From assembly GCF_014822185.1 (NCBI RefSeq), contig NZ_QVLR01000040.1:1-64000 (forward strand): a stretch of 64,000 bases of DNA. The letters are read 5' to 3'. The notes below the pieces were generated by a model that was not told the DNA's origin, did not search any database, and was given only the letters and a program-made list of their open reading frames with translations. Position numbers and translations under genes: made by a program. Source of the DNA: Azoarcus sp. Aa7 (lineage in GTDB: Bacteria > Pseudomonadota > Gammaproteobacteria > Burkholderiales > Rhodocyclaceae). Shown one piece after another: positions 18,001-30,187 of this stretch. Position 1 is the stretch's first letter. Every line of letters starts with the position of its first letter.

Positions 18001-18614
18001 CCCAGCCCTGCGCCCACATCATCGACGACGACGAAGCGATCCGCGACGCCCTGCAGTGGCTGTTCAAGACGCGCGACGTCGCGTGCGCCACGTGGCCGAG
18101 CGCCGAAAGCTTCCTCGCGGCGCTGCAGCCCGGCTGGCGCGGCTGTGCCGTGCTCGACATCCGCATGGACGGCATGAGCGGCCTCGAATGCTTCGACGTG
18201 CTGCGCCAGCGCGGCAACCAGCTGCCCGTCATCTTCATCACCGGCCATGGCGACGTGCCGATGGCCGTCGCCGCACTCAAGAAGGGCGCGTTCGACTTCA
18301 TCGAAAAGCCCTTCAACGACAGCGATCTGGTCGACATCGTCATGCGCGCGCTGGAGATCGACGCCAACAACCAGCGCGCCGAAGCCACGCGAGAAACCGT
18401 CGAGGCACGCCTCGCCCTGCTCACCGCGCGCGAACAGGAAGTCATGGAACTGATCCTCGCCGGCAAGTTCAACAAGGTCATCGCCGACGAGCTGTGCATC
18501 TCGATGCGCACCGTCGAAGCGCACCGCTCCAAGGTCTTCGAGAAGATGGAGGTGCGCTCCGCCGTCGAGCTCGCGCAGCTCGTCAACCTCGTCCGCAACC
18601 GCGGCGGCCACTGA
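17997..18614 (+). CDS. dctR: DctR-type response regulator (FixJ/LuxR family)
   Basis: A 205-aa response regulator. The receiver domain has IIDDDE at residues 9-14, phospho-acceptor Asp54 in VLDIRMDG, Thr in FITGHGD, and Lys in EKPF. The output domain is a LuxR-type helix-turn-helix (LTAREQEVMELILAG...ISMRTVEAHRSKVFEKM). This is the DctR/FixJ architecture rather than the sigma54-dependent DctD type, so the target promoter need not be sigma54. The start overlaps the kinase stop, indicating coupled translation. Confidence 0.93.
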   Translation: MTQPCAHIIDDDEAIRDALQWLFKTRDVACATWPSAESFLAALQPGWRGCAVLDIRMDGMSGLECFDVLRQRGNQLPVIFITGHGDVPMAVAALKKGAFDFIEKPFNDSDLVDIVMRALEIDANNQRAEATRETVEARLALLTAREQEVMELILAGKFNKVIADELCISMRTVEAHRSKVFEKMEVRSAVELAQLVNLVRNRGGH

Positions 18615-18639
18615 ACCCAGCAACGGAACCCGCTTCAGC

Positions 18640-19059
18640 GTGCCGCCCCCCGATCACCTCTCCGACCGCCACTCCGCCACCGAGCGCATGCGCATCGACA
18701 AATGGCTGTGGGCCGCGCGCTTCTTCAAGACCCGCTCGCTCGCCAACCAGGCCATCGAAGGCGGCCACGTCAGGCTCAACGGCCAGGCGGTGAAGCCCGC
18801 GCGCGAACTGCGCATCGGCGACAGCCTCGACATCGTCGCCGGCGGCACGCAATGGACCGTCATCGTGCGCGGCCTCAACGAACAGCGCCGCCCGGCCGTC
18901 GAGGCGCAGCAGCTGTACGAGGAAACGCCCGCAAGCGCTGCCCGCCGCGCGGCCGAAAAGGAAGAACGACGCCTTGCCCCGGCGCCCGGCAGCGACCTGC
19001 GCGGTCGCCCGACCAAGAAGGCCCGCCGCCAGCTGCGCGGCTTCAACGAAGGCTTCTGA
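18640..19059 (+). CDS. hslR: Hsp15-like S4-domain RNA-binding heat-shock protein
   Basis: A 139-aa protein related to Hsp15, which binds stalled 50S subunits carrying nascent chains and helps recycle them. The S4 domain is clear: RIDKWLWAARFFKTRSLA near the N-terminus, then EGGHVRLNGQAVKPA. The tail is basic (RGRPTKKARRQLRGF), as in Hsp15. The start is uncertain: GTG at 18640 gives an N-terminal extension similar in length to the E. coli protein; ATG at 18688 starts exactly at the S4 domain. Neither has a strong ribosome site. It is 25 bp after dctR but unrelated in function. Confidence 0.85.
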   Translation: MPPPDHLSDRHSATERMRIDKWLWAARFFKTRSLANQAIEGGHVRLNGQAVKPARELRIGDSLDIVAGGTQWTVIVRGLNEQRRPAVEAQQLYEETPASAARRAAEKEERRLAPAPGSDLRGRPTKKARRQLRGFNEGF

Positions 19060-19086
19060 ACACGCGACGCCGGCTACACGCGGCCT

Positions 19087-20436
19087 TCAGCGCCGCCACA
19101 CCGGCACGACGCCCGGCTCCCCCGGCGCGCAGCGGAACTCCGCCGCCACACCGATCTCCCCGATCCACGCCGCCGCGCCGTCCACCCTCAGTACCGGCAG
19201 TCCGTCGCGCAGCCACGCCGGAATCCCGGCCTCCTGGCACAGATTCTTGAAACTGCGGCGCGGCCGGCCGACGCCTTCGCGCAACGCGAGCCCTGCCCAG
19301 CGCGGACCCAGCACCACTTCCCGCGCATGTTCGAGGGCCGCGCGGCTCAGCCCCTCGCCGACCGCCTCCACAAAAACCACCCCACCCGTCCCCCACGCCA
19401 ACTCCGCCTCGCCGTGCCAGACCGCCGCGTCGGGGACCGCCATCCCGCCCTCCGGCTCCAGCCACAGCCGGCCACGATAGGCACAGCACACCACCGCCCC
19501 CAGCGGCAGCCGCAACGCCTGCTCCGGCGCCGCCCGCAGCTGGCGTACCGCCTCGACGAGCCGCGCCCGCGCCGGCGCCTCCAGCCCCATCGCACGGATG
19601 CGCCAGCGCAGCAGGTTGCGCACGCGCTCGTCGGACAGCCGCAACAGTTTCGCGCGCTCCAGCATCGCCCCACCGCAGGCCGCCCCACCGCAGGCCGCCT
19701 CGTCGAGCCGCGCCAGATCCCCGAGCAGGCCGTCCGCCTCGCGGAACTGCGCGCCCGCACGCGCCAGCACCGGCACAGCCCCCGGAAAAGCCTCCGCCAG
19801 CACGGGCATCACGCGGTGACGCAGCAGGTTGCGCGCATAACGCTCGTCGACGTTGCTCTCATCCTCGACCCACGTCAGCCCGTGGGCTCGCGCGCAGGCG
19901 ACGATCTGCGCGCGCCGCAAGCCCAGCAGCGGCCGCAGCCGCCCCGGCGATCCCGGCTCCACGTCCGCCATCGCCCCCGCTCCGCGCACCCCGGCCCCCC
20001 GCAGCAGGCGGAACATCAGCGTCTCGGCCTGATCGTCCTGATGGTGCCCGAAGGCCAGCCAGTCGCACGGCACGCGGGCAAGCGCGGCGTGTCGCGCGGC
20101 ACGGGCGGCAGCCTCCGGACCGGCCGGATCGTCGCGCCGGACATGTACTCGAAAGGGATGGAATGCGACGCCGAGGGCGTCGCAGGACGCGCGGCAGGCC
20201 TCCAGCCACGCGTCCGCGTTGGGACTCAGTCCGTGGTGGACGTGCGCCGCCGCGAGCGCGAAGCCGCCGCGCCCGCGCAGCCGCGCCAGGATGTGCAGCA
20301 GCACGGTCGAATCGACCCCGCCGCTCAGCGCCACGCACAGGGTCTCGCCCGGCGCGACGCCGGCCGCCGCCAGCACGGCGGCGACGGCCTCTTCCGCGAG
20401 CGGATCAGGCGGCGTTCTGTTCCTTGTAGCGGCCAT
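19087..20436 (-). CDS. tilS: tRNA(Ile)-lysidine synthase
   Basis: Modifies C34 of tRNA-Ile(CAU) to lysidine so that it reads AUA; essential in most bacteria. The 449-aa protein carries the PP-loop SGGVDS at residues 38-43, followed by [13 protein letters not shown] and [19 protein letters not shown], and a C-terminal substrate-binding region with a [17 protein letters not shown]-like motif. The start overlaps the end of accA by 32 bp, so it is probably co-transcribed with accA. A perfect tandem 15-bp duplication inside the gene (19667-19696) doubles a small ACGGA unit in the middle linker. Confidence 0.95.
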   Translation of the reverse strand: MAATRNRTPPDPLAEEAVAAVLAAAGVAPGETLCVALSGGVDSTVLLHILARLRGRGGFALAAAHVHHGLSPNADAWLEACRASCDALGVAFHPFRVHVRRDDPAGPEAAARAARHAALARVPCDWLAFGHHQDDQAETLMFRLLRGAGVRGAGAMADVEPGSPGRLRPLLGLRRAQIVACARAHGLTWVEDESNVDERYARNLLRHRVMPVLAEAFPGAVPVLARAGAQFREADGLLGDLARLDEAACGGAACGGAMLERAKLLRLSDERVRNLLRWRIRAMGLEAPARARLVEAVRQLRAAPEQALRLPLGAVVCCAYRGRLWLEPEGGMAVPDAAVWHGEAELAWGTGGVVFVEAVGEGLSRAALEHAREVVLGPRWAGLALREGVGRPRRSFKNLCQEAGIPAWLRDGLPVLRVDGAAAWIGEIGVAAEFRCAPGEPGVVPVWRR

Positions 20437-21373
20437 AACTCATCAGTCGCTCGAAACGCTTCTCGACGAGTTCGGCCGGCGACAGGTCCGCGACCTGGCG
20501 CAGCGCATCCTGCAGCGCCCGCTTGAGCGACTGCGACATCGCACGATAGTCGCGGTGCGCGCCGCCCACCGGTTCATTGACGACGCGGTCGATCAGCCCC
20601 AGCGACTTCAGGCGCGCGGCCGTGATGCCCATCGTCTCGGCCGCCTCGGGGGCCCTCTCGGCGCTCTTCCACAGGATGGACGCGCAGCCTTCCGGCGAGA
20701 TCACCGAATAGGTCGAATACTGCAGCATCATCACCTGGTCGCCGACCGCGATCGCCAGCGCGCCGCCCGACCCGCCCTCGCCGATCACCGTGGCGATGAT
20801 CGGCACCTTGAGCTCGGCCATCACGTACAGATTGCGGCCGATCGCCTCGGACTGGCCGCGCTCCTCCGCGCCGATCCCCGGATAAGCGCCCGGCGTATCG
20901 ACGAAGGTGAACACCGGCAACCCGAACTTCTCCGCCGTGCGCATCAGGCGCAGCGCCTTGCGGTAACCCTCGGGGCGCGGCATGCCGAAGTTGCGCAGGA
21001 TCTTCTCCTTCGTGTCGCGCCCTTTCTGGTGGCCGATCACCATGCAACTCTGCCCGTTGAAACGCGCCAGCCCGCCGACGATCGCCTTGTCGTCGGCGAA
21101 CGCACGGTCGCCGTGCAATTCCTGGAAATCGGTGAAGATGTGGCGCGCGTAGTCCAGCGTATAGGGACGCTGCGGATGGCGCGCCACCTGAGCGATCTGC
21201 CAGGGCGTGAGCTTGGCGTAAAGGTCCTTCGTGAGCGATTCGCTCTTGGCTTCGAGGCGAGAGATTTCCTCGGAGATATCCACCGCCGAGTCGTCCTGCA
21301 CGAATCGCAGCTTCTCGATCTTCTCTTCGAGATCGGCAATCGGCTGTTCGAAATCCAGAAAGGTGGTCTTCAT
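20405..21373 (-). CDS. accA: Acetyl-CoA carboxylase carboxyltransferase subunit alpha
   Basis: With AccD, transfers the carboxyl group from biotin to acetyl-CoA to give malonyl-CoA, the first step of fatty acid synthesis. The 322-aa length is standard. Family features are the N-terminal [19 protein letters not shown] coiled region, [38 protein letters not shown], the oxyanion-hole [12 protein letters not shown], and [11 protein letters not shown]. The ATG at 21371-21373 starts the conserved N-terminus. It heads a two-gene unit with tilS. Confidence 0.97.
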   Translation of the reverse strand: MKTTFLDFEQPIADLEEKIEKLRFVQDDSAVDISEEISRLEAKSESLTKDLYAKLTPWQIAQVARHPQRPYTLDYARHIFTDFQELHGDRAFADDKAIVGGLARFNGQSCMVIGHQKGRDTKEKILRNFGMPRPEGYRKALRLMRTAEKFGLPVFTFVDTPGAYPGIGAEERGQSEAIGRNLYVMAELKVPIIATVIGEGGSGGALAIAVGDQVMMLQYSTYSVISPEGCASILWKSAERAPEAAETMGITAARLKSLGLIDRVVNEPVGGAHRDYRAMSQSLKRALQDALRQVADLSPAELVEKRFERLMSYGRYKEQNAA

Positions 21374-21822
21374 CCGACCCGTTCCAAGTAACCAAAACGC
21401 GCCATTGTAACGCTTCGTACGCCGGCATCGCATTGCGGCCTTCACCCGGATGCGTGACAGCGACCGCAGCACTGATGCATCATGCTGAAATCCAGCACAC
21501 AAGGAAGGAGTAGCGGGGTCTGCACGAACTCCGCGCTATGGGTAGTCGAACTTTGCCTCATCCACGCCGCAGGCCCCGCCTGGCGAGCCCTCCGGGCGCA
21601 TGCGCCCGCACCTCGCCCGGTCGATGTTGTCCGGCGCGCCCCGACACCCGATCCGCCCGGGCACACCGATTGCCCGCATGCCTTGCGCACTGCAGGCACC
21701 CCCTCCCGACGGCTGCGCGATCGCTCCGAGCCGTCGCGACTCCACAGCAATCGATTCTCCCCGCACGCACGTCGTGCGTGCCGGCACGCATCGCGCGCCC
21801 CCGTCCTGCATAGCCCGCGAAA
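21374..21822. other. Intergenic region between accA and the CorC-like gene
   Basis: A 449-bp gap between divergent genes. Open frames here are not protein-like (Arg/Pro/Ala-rich, no family motifs). The only structure I see is near the right end: an 8-bp inverted repeat GCACGCAC/GTGCGTGC at 21763-21781, overlapped by a perfect 14-bp palindrome GCGTGCCGGCACGC at 21776-21789. No convincing sigma70 promoter was recognised. Confidence 0.5.
21763..21789. repeat. Overlapping inverted repeats upstream of the CorC-like gene
   Basis: An 8-bp stem with a 3-nt loop (21763-21781) shares bases with a perfect 14-bp palindrome (21776-21789), so the two can only form one at a time as RNA. They end 33 bp before the start codon at 21823. 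They could be an operator or a leader-RNA element; no trailing T-run supports a terminator for plus-strand transcription. Confidence 0.4.
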
Positions 21823-23157
21823 ATGGAAATCATCCTTCTCATCGCCCTGATCCTGCTCAACGGGGTCTTCGCCATGTCCGAGATTGCGCTCGTCACCGCA
21901 CGCCGCGCGCGCCTCACTCGCCTTGCCGAGGACGGCGACGCCGCTGCGGTCGTCGCGATCAAGCTCGGCGAGGAACCGACGCGCTTCCTGTCGACGATCC
22001 AGATCGGCATCACCTCGATCGGCATCCTCAACGGCATCGTCGGCGAAGCCGCTCTCGCCGCGCCGCTCGCGATGTGGCTGCAGGAGCTCGGCCTCGCGCA
22101 GCGCCCGAGCGAAATCGGCGCGACCGTGCTGGTCGTCGTCGTGATCACCTACGTCTCCATCGTCGTCGGCGAACTGGTGCCGAAACGCATCGGACAGATC
22201 AACCCGGAAGGGATCGCGCGCCTCGTCGCCCGGCCGATGAACGCGCTCTCCGTCGCATCGCGCCCTTTCGTGCGCCTGCTGAGCTGGTCCACAGCCCTGC
22301 TGCTCACGCTGCTGGGCAAGCGCGACGAGGCCGCCCCCGGCGTCACGGAAGAAGAGATCCACGCCCTGCTCGAGGAAGGATCGGAAGCCGGCGTCATCGA
22401 AAAGAACGAGCACGAGATGGTGCGCAACGTCTTCCGCCTCGACGAACGGCAGATCGCCTCGCTGATGGTCCCGCGCTCCGACGTCGTGTGGCTGGACATC
22501 AACCTGCCGCTCGACGACAACCTCGCGCGCATGGCCGAATCCGAGCACTCGCGCTTCCCCGTGTGCCGCGGCGGCCTCGACGACATCCTCGGCATCATCT
22601 CGTCGAAACAGCTCTTCAACCAGACCCTCAAGGGCGGCACGCCCGACCTCACGAAACAGCTCGAACCCGCGATCTACGTCCCCGAATCGCTCACCGGCAT
22701 GGAACTGCTCGACCAGTTCCGCGCCTCCAGCACCCACATGGTGTTCGTGATCGACGAGTACGGCGAGATCCAGGGCGTGGTCACGCTGCAGGACGTGCTC
22801 GAAGCCGTCACCGGCGAGTTCCGCCCGTCCAGCCTCGACGAGGCCTGGGCCGTCCAGCGCGAGGACGGCTCGTGGCTGCTCGACGGCATGATCCCGGTCC
22901 CCGAACTCAAGGACCGCCTCGAGATCAAAGCCGTCCCCGAAGAAGACAAGGGCCGCTACCACACGCTCAGCGGCATGGTCATGTGGCTGCTCGGCCGCAT
23001 CCCGCACACCGGCGACGTCACGACTTGGGAAGACTGGCGGCTCGAAGTCGTCGACCTCGACGGAAAGCGCATCGACAAGGTGCTCGCGACGCGCCTGGTC
23101 GAGATCTCGGCCGAACAGGAAGCCCCCTCGCAGGCCGACACGCCGCCTGCCGATTGA
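21823..23157 (+). CDS. CNNM/CorC/HlyC-type membrane protein with CBS domains
   Basis: A 444-aa protein of the DUF21/CNNM family, often annotated as hemolysin-like or CorC and linked to Mg/Co efflux. The N-terminal DUF21 membrane domain spans about residues 1-165 with several hydrophobic segments and GELVPKRIGQ. A CBS pair follows (VPRSDVVWLDINLPLDDNL...HSRFPVC and THMVFVIDEYGEIQGVVTLQDVLE), then the small CorC_HlyC domain at the C-terminus. The ATG at 21823 opens directly into the first membrane helix. The P-type ATPase gene follows 48 bp later on the same strand, possibly a shared cation-homeostasis unit. Confidence 0.9.
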   Translation: MEIILLIALILLNGVFAMSEIALVTARRARLTRLAEDGDAAAVVAIKLGEEPTRFLSTIQIGITSIGILNGIVGEAALAAPLAMWLQELGLAQRPSEIGATVLVVVVITYVSIVVGELVPKRIGQINPEGIARLVARPMNALSVASRPFVRLLSWSTALLLTLLGKRDEAAPGVTEEEIHALLEEGSEAGVIEKNEHEMVRNVFRLDERQIASLMVPRSDVVWLDINLPLDDNLARMAESEHSRFPVCRGGLDDILGIISSKQLFNQTLKGGTPDLTKQLEPAIYVPESLTGMELLDQFRASSTHMVFVIDEYGEIQGVVTLQDVLEAVTGEFRPSSLDEAWAVQREDGSWLLDGMIPVPELKDRLEIKAVPEEDKGRYHTLSGMVMWLLGRIPHTGDVTTWEDWRLEVVDLDGKRIDKVLATRLVEISAEQEAPSQADTPPAD

Positions 23158-23205
23158 CGGCAGCGCGGCAAGCGCCGCGCCGCCCTGCGCAAGGACAGTC
23201 CGGCG

Positions 23206-25914
<2,709 letters not shown>

Positions 25915-25930
25915 GCCGCCCGTAAACGCA

Positions 25931-25958
25931 AACGGGGCGACCCGCAGGCCGCCCCGTT
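25931..25958. terminator. Hairpin between convergent genes
   Basis: A perfect 9-bp stem, AACGGGGCG at 25931-25939 and CGCCCCGTT at 25950-25958, with a 10-nt loop, lying in the 78-bp gap between the convergent ATPase and BI-1 genes. No long T-run follows on either strand, so efficiency is uncertain, but position and symmetry suit a bidirectional terminator. Confidence 0.55.
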
Positions 25959-25992
25959 CCGCTTGCCGGCGCCCTCGCCGGGCGCGACGGCA

Positions 25993-26658
25993 TCAGTCGT
26001 CGTTCATGACCCCGAGCAGGTGCAGCAGGCTCGTGAAGAGGTTGTAGATCGACACATACAGCGTCACGGTCGCCATCACGTAGTTCGTCTCGCCGCCGTG
26101 GATGATGTTGCTGGTCTCGAACAGGATCAGCCCCGACATCAGCAGCACGAACATCGCCGACACGGCCAGCGACAGGCCCGGCATCTCGAAGAACACCGCG
26201 CCGAGGCCGGCGAGGAAGGCGACGAGGATACCGACGGTCAGGAAACCGCCCATGAACGAGAAGTCCTTGCGCGTCGTCACCGCGTAGGCCGACAGACCGA
26301 GGAAGATCGCCGCCGTGCCGCCCATCGCCTGCATCACGATCTGGTGACCGTTGGGCAGCGCCAGATACTTCGACACGACCGGCCCCAGCGTGAAGCCCAT
26401 GAAGCCGGTGAGCGCGAACACGAACAGCACGCCCAAGCCGCTGTCGCGGAACTTGGTCGTAAGGAACAGCAGGCCGAAGTAGCCCACCAGCGTGATGATC
26501 AGCCCCGGATGCGGCAGACCCAGCGCCATCGAAAGCCCCGCGGTCGCCGCCGAGAAGGCCAGCGTCATCGACAGGAGCATGTAGGTGTTGCGGATGACCC
26601 GATTGGTCGAGAGGACCGAAGCCTCCGGGCGGGTCATGGTTGCGATACGGTTTTCCAT
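25993..26658 (-). CDS. Bax inhibitor-1/YccA family membrane protein
   Basis: A 221-aa inner-membrane protein with about seven hydrophobic segments. The family pattern is visible: RNTYMLLSMTLAFSAATAG at the start, GFTLGPV in the middle, and LILFETSNIIHGGETNYVMATVTLYVSIYNLF near the C-terminus. E. coli relatives (YccA, YbhL) affect FtsH proteolysis or act as pH-sensitive leak channels; the role here is not known. The ATG at 26656-26658 follows a purine-rich GGAGG stretch. It is 42 bp downstream of the HPF-like gene on the same strand, so the two may be co-transcribed. Confidence 0.92.
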   Translation of the reverse strand: MENRIATMTRPEASVLSTNRVIRNTYMLLSMTLAFSAATAGLSMALGLPHPGLIITLVGYFGLLFLTTKFRDSGLGVLFVFALTGFMGFTLGPVVSKYLALPNGHQIVMQAMGGTAAIFLGLSAYAVTTRKDFSFMGGFLTVGILVAFLAGLGAVFFEMPGLSLAVSAMFVLLMSGLILFETSNIIHGGETNYVMATVTLYVSIYNLFTSLLHLLGVMNDD

Positions 26659-26700
26659 CGACCGATTACCTCCTTCAGTTAGAGTTTTAGGTGAAATCCA

Positions 26701-27048
26701 TCAGGCGCCGGCCGGCACTGCTTCCGGCAGGAACTCGCGCACGATGCGGCGCTGGCGTTCGAGCCGGCGGGCCAGCACCTGCGCTACACGGTCGGCCGCG
26801 CGGTCGATCGCCGAGCGTGCCTCGACTTCGGTGATCGCGAAGACCACGTCGGGCAGGTTGCGCAGACGTAGTTGTACCACGCAACGCTTATCCACGCCGC
26901 CCCGCGGCCCATTCACGTCTGCCACCTTGATCCGCGCCCACTTGATCTGATCGCGGAAGCGGCCGATTGCGAATTTCATCCGCCGTGCGACGTATTCACG
27001 CAGACCGGCAGGGGGTTCGACACCGTTACATTGCAGATCGATTCGCAT
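26701..27048 (-). CDS. HPF/RaiA-family ribosome-associated protein
   Basis: A 115-aa protein of the ribosome hibernation/sigma54-modulation fold. It reads MRIDLQCNGVEPPAGLREYVARRMKFA, then a basic stretch and a central VQLRLRNLPDVVFAITEVEARSAIDRAADRVAQVLARRL, consistent with the beta-alpha-beta HPF domain. It is the short form without the long-HPF C-terminal domain, and has an unusual C-terminal basic helix. The ATG at 27046-27048 has AAGGAG upstream; the longer frame runs back across tRNA-Leu and is discarded. It may be a paralogue beside a canonical hpf elsewhere in the genome. Confidence 0.82.
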   Translation of the reverse strand: MRIDLQCNGVEPPAGLREYVARRMKFAIGRFRDQIKWARIKVADVNGPRGGVDKRCVVQLRLRNLPDVVFAITEVEARSAIDRAADRVAQVLARRLERQRRIVREFLPEAVPAGA

Positions 27049-27365
27049 TGCACCATCTCCTTCGTGATGAGCCGGCATGCCGGCCCGCAGAAGAAGTATG
27101 GCCGCACGCCCACTTCCAAAAAAGAAGATCAACAATGAACGCCGTTCAGTTTTTTCAGAACTTGAAATTGACTGACCCGGCTGCTTCCGGTGTATTGCTG
27201 CGCCGCGCGGCTCGGGATATCCCCCGGCTGCGCTTCGGCGGGCTCCGCCACGCGGAGAGAATGTCGGACTGGAACAGGCGGGCGGGGAACCGCGCAGCGG
27301 ACAATCGCCTCCCGCGAACTCTGCTAGAATCCGCGACCTTGCTGCGCTTTCCGCTGGAGAAAGAC
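27049..27365. other. Intergenic region between tRNA-Leu and the HPF-like gene
   Basis: A 317-bp gap holding no protein-like frame. It contains a perfect 14-bp palindrome GCCGGCATGCCGGC at 27071-27084, 22 bp upstream of the HPF-like start, and an A/T-richer stretch around 27110-27170 that could carry the hpf promoter. A weak hairpin with CTTTC/GAAAG arms follows the tRNA on the minus strand. I see no clear -35/-10 pair. Confidence 0.5.
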
Positions 27366-27450
27366 TGGTGCCGGGAGTGGGACTCGAACCCACACACCTT
27401 GCGGCGGCGGATTTTGAATCCGCTGCGTCTACCGATTCCGCCATCCCGGC
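27366..27450 (-). tRNA. tRNA-Leu (anticodon CAA)
   Basis: An 85-nt class II tRNA. The acceptor stem is GCCGGGA/TCCCGGC, with encoded CCA (27366-27368). The anticodon stem-loop is GCGGA-TTCAAAA-TCCGC, giving CAA, which reads UUG. The variable arm is long, as expected for Leu, and the T arm is GTGGG-TTCGAGT-CCCAC. The D arm region GCGGAATCGGTAGACGC is typical of tRNA-Leu. Confidence 0.97.
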
Positions 27451-27464
27451 CCGGGAAGCGCCGC

Positions 27465-27494
27465 ATTATCCATGAAAGCCCCAGCCAGCGGCAA
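27465..27494 (-). promoter_or_regulatory. Putative sigma70 promoter of tRNA-Leu
   Basis: On the minus strand, TTGCCG (27489-27494) and GATAAT (27465-27470) are separated by 18 bp and place the start point a few bases before the tRNA 5' end at 27450. The elements lie within the 5' region of the divergently oriented queA gene, just before its assigned start. Confidence 0.6.
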
Positions 27495-27498
27495 GCGC

Positions 27499-29638
<2,140 letters not shown>

Positions 29639-29645
29639 CGGACCG

Positions 29646-29670
29646 GGCGCGGCACCCGCCGCGCCTGTTT
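29646..29670 (+). terminator. Terminator-like hairpin after tgt
   Basis: A perfect 8-bp stem, GGCGCGGC at 29646-29653 and GCCGCGCC at 29658-29665, with a 4-nt loop, followed by a short TGTTT. It starts 7 bp after the tgt stop. The T-run is short, so termination may be partial. Confidence 0.6.
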
Positions 29671-29736
29671 GCCCTCGGATGGCAAATAGTACGCAGAACA
29701 CCCGCTTCCGGTTGCCACAGGCGCGCCAAGGCCTGC

Positions 29737-29745
29737 TGCTATAAT
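29737..29745 (+). promoter_or_regulatory. Extended -10 promoter of yajC-secD-secF
   Basis: TGCTATAAT is a perfect extended -10 element (TGN plus consensus TATAAT at 29740-29745), 34 bp before the yajC start codon. TTGCCA at 29712-29717 is 22 bp away, too far for a normal -35, which fits with the extended -10 carrying the activity. Confidence 0.75.
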
Positions 29746-29779
29746 CGCCCGCTTTAAGCAACCACCCGGAGTCTCACCC

Positions 29780-30106
29780 GTGTTCATTTCCAACGCATAC
29801 GCCCAGGCTGCTGCCGGCGGCGACCCCACCGGCGGCCTGATGGGCATGCTGCCGCTGGTCCTGATGTTCATCGTCCTGTGGTTCCTGATGATCCGCCCGC
29901 AGATGAAGCGTGCGAAGGAGCACAAGGCGATGGTCTCCGCGCTCGCGAAGGGCGATGAGATCGTCACCCAGGGCGGCATCGCCGGCCGCGTGACCCAGGT
30001 CGGCGACAGCTTCCTGCGCATCGAAATCGCGGACAACGTCAACATCCTCGTGCAGAACCAGGCCGTCGCCACCGTGCTGCCGAAGGGCACGCTGAAGACC
30101 CTGTAA
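29780..30106 (+). CDS. yajC: Preprotein translocase accessory subunit YajC
   Basis: A 108-aa single-span membrane protein that associates with SecDF. The membrane segment is at about residues 22-41 (LPLVLMFIVLWFLMIRP), followed by the conserved RPQMKRAKEH and the beta-rich GDEIVTQGGIAGRVTQVGD. The start is GTG at 29780, with GGAG eight bases upstream. It is followed by secD after 81 bp and secF, the standard yajC-secD-secF operon. Confidence 0.97.
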   Translation: MFISNAYAQAAAGGDPTGGLMGMLPLVLMFIVLWFLMIRPQMKRAKEHKAMVSALAKGDEIVTQGGIAGRVTQVGDSFLRIEIADNVNILVQNQAVATVLPKGTLKTL

Positions 30107-30187
30107 GGGCGCGCGTGATGCGCCGGCCACGCCGGCGCTGCGCAACCGCGACTTTCCGTCGCCTCCTCTTTCCAGCCCATCCAAGTC

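Noticed and set aside
29712-29717. TTGCCA as the -35 of the yajC promoter
   Set aside because: The spacing to TATAAT is 22 bp, outside the normal range; the extended -10 explains the promoter better.
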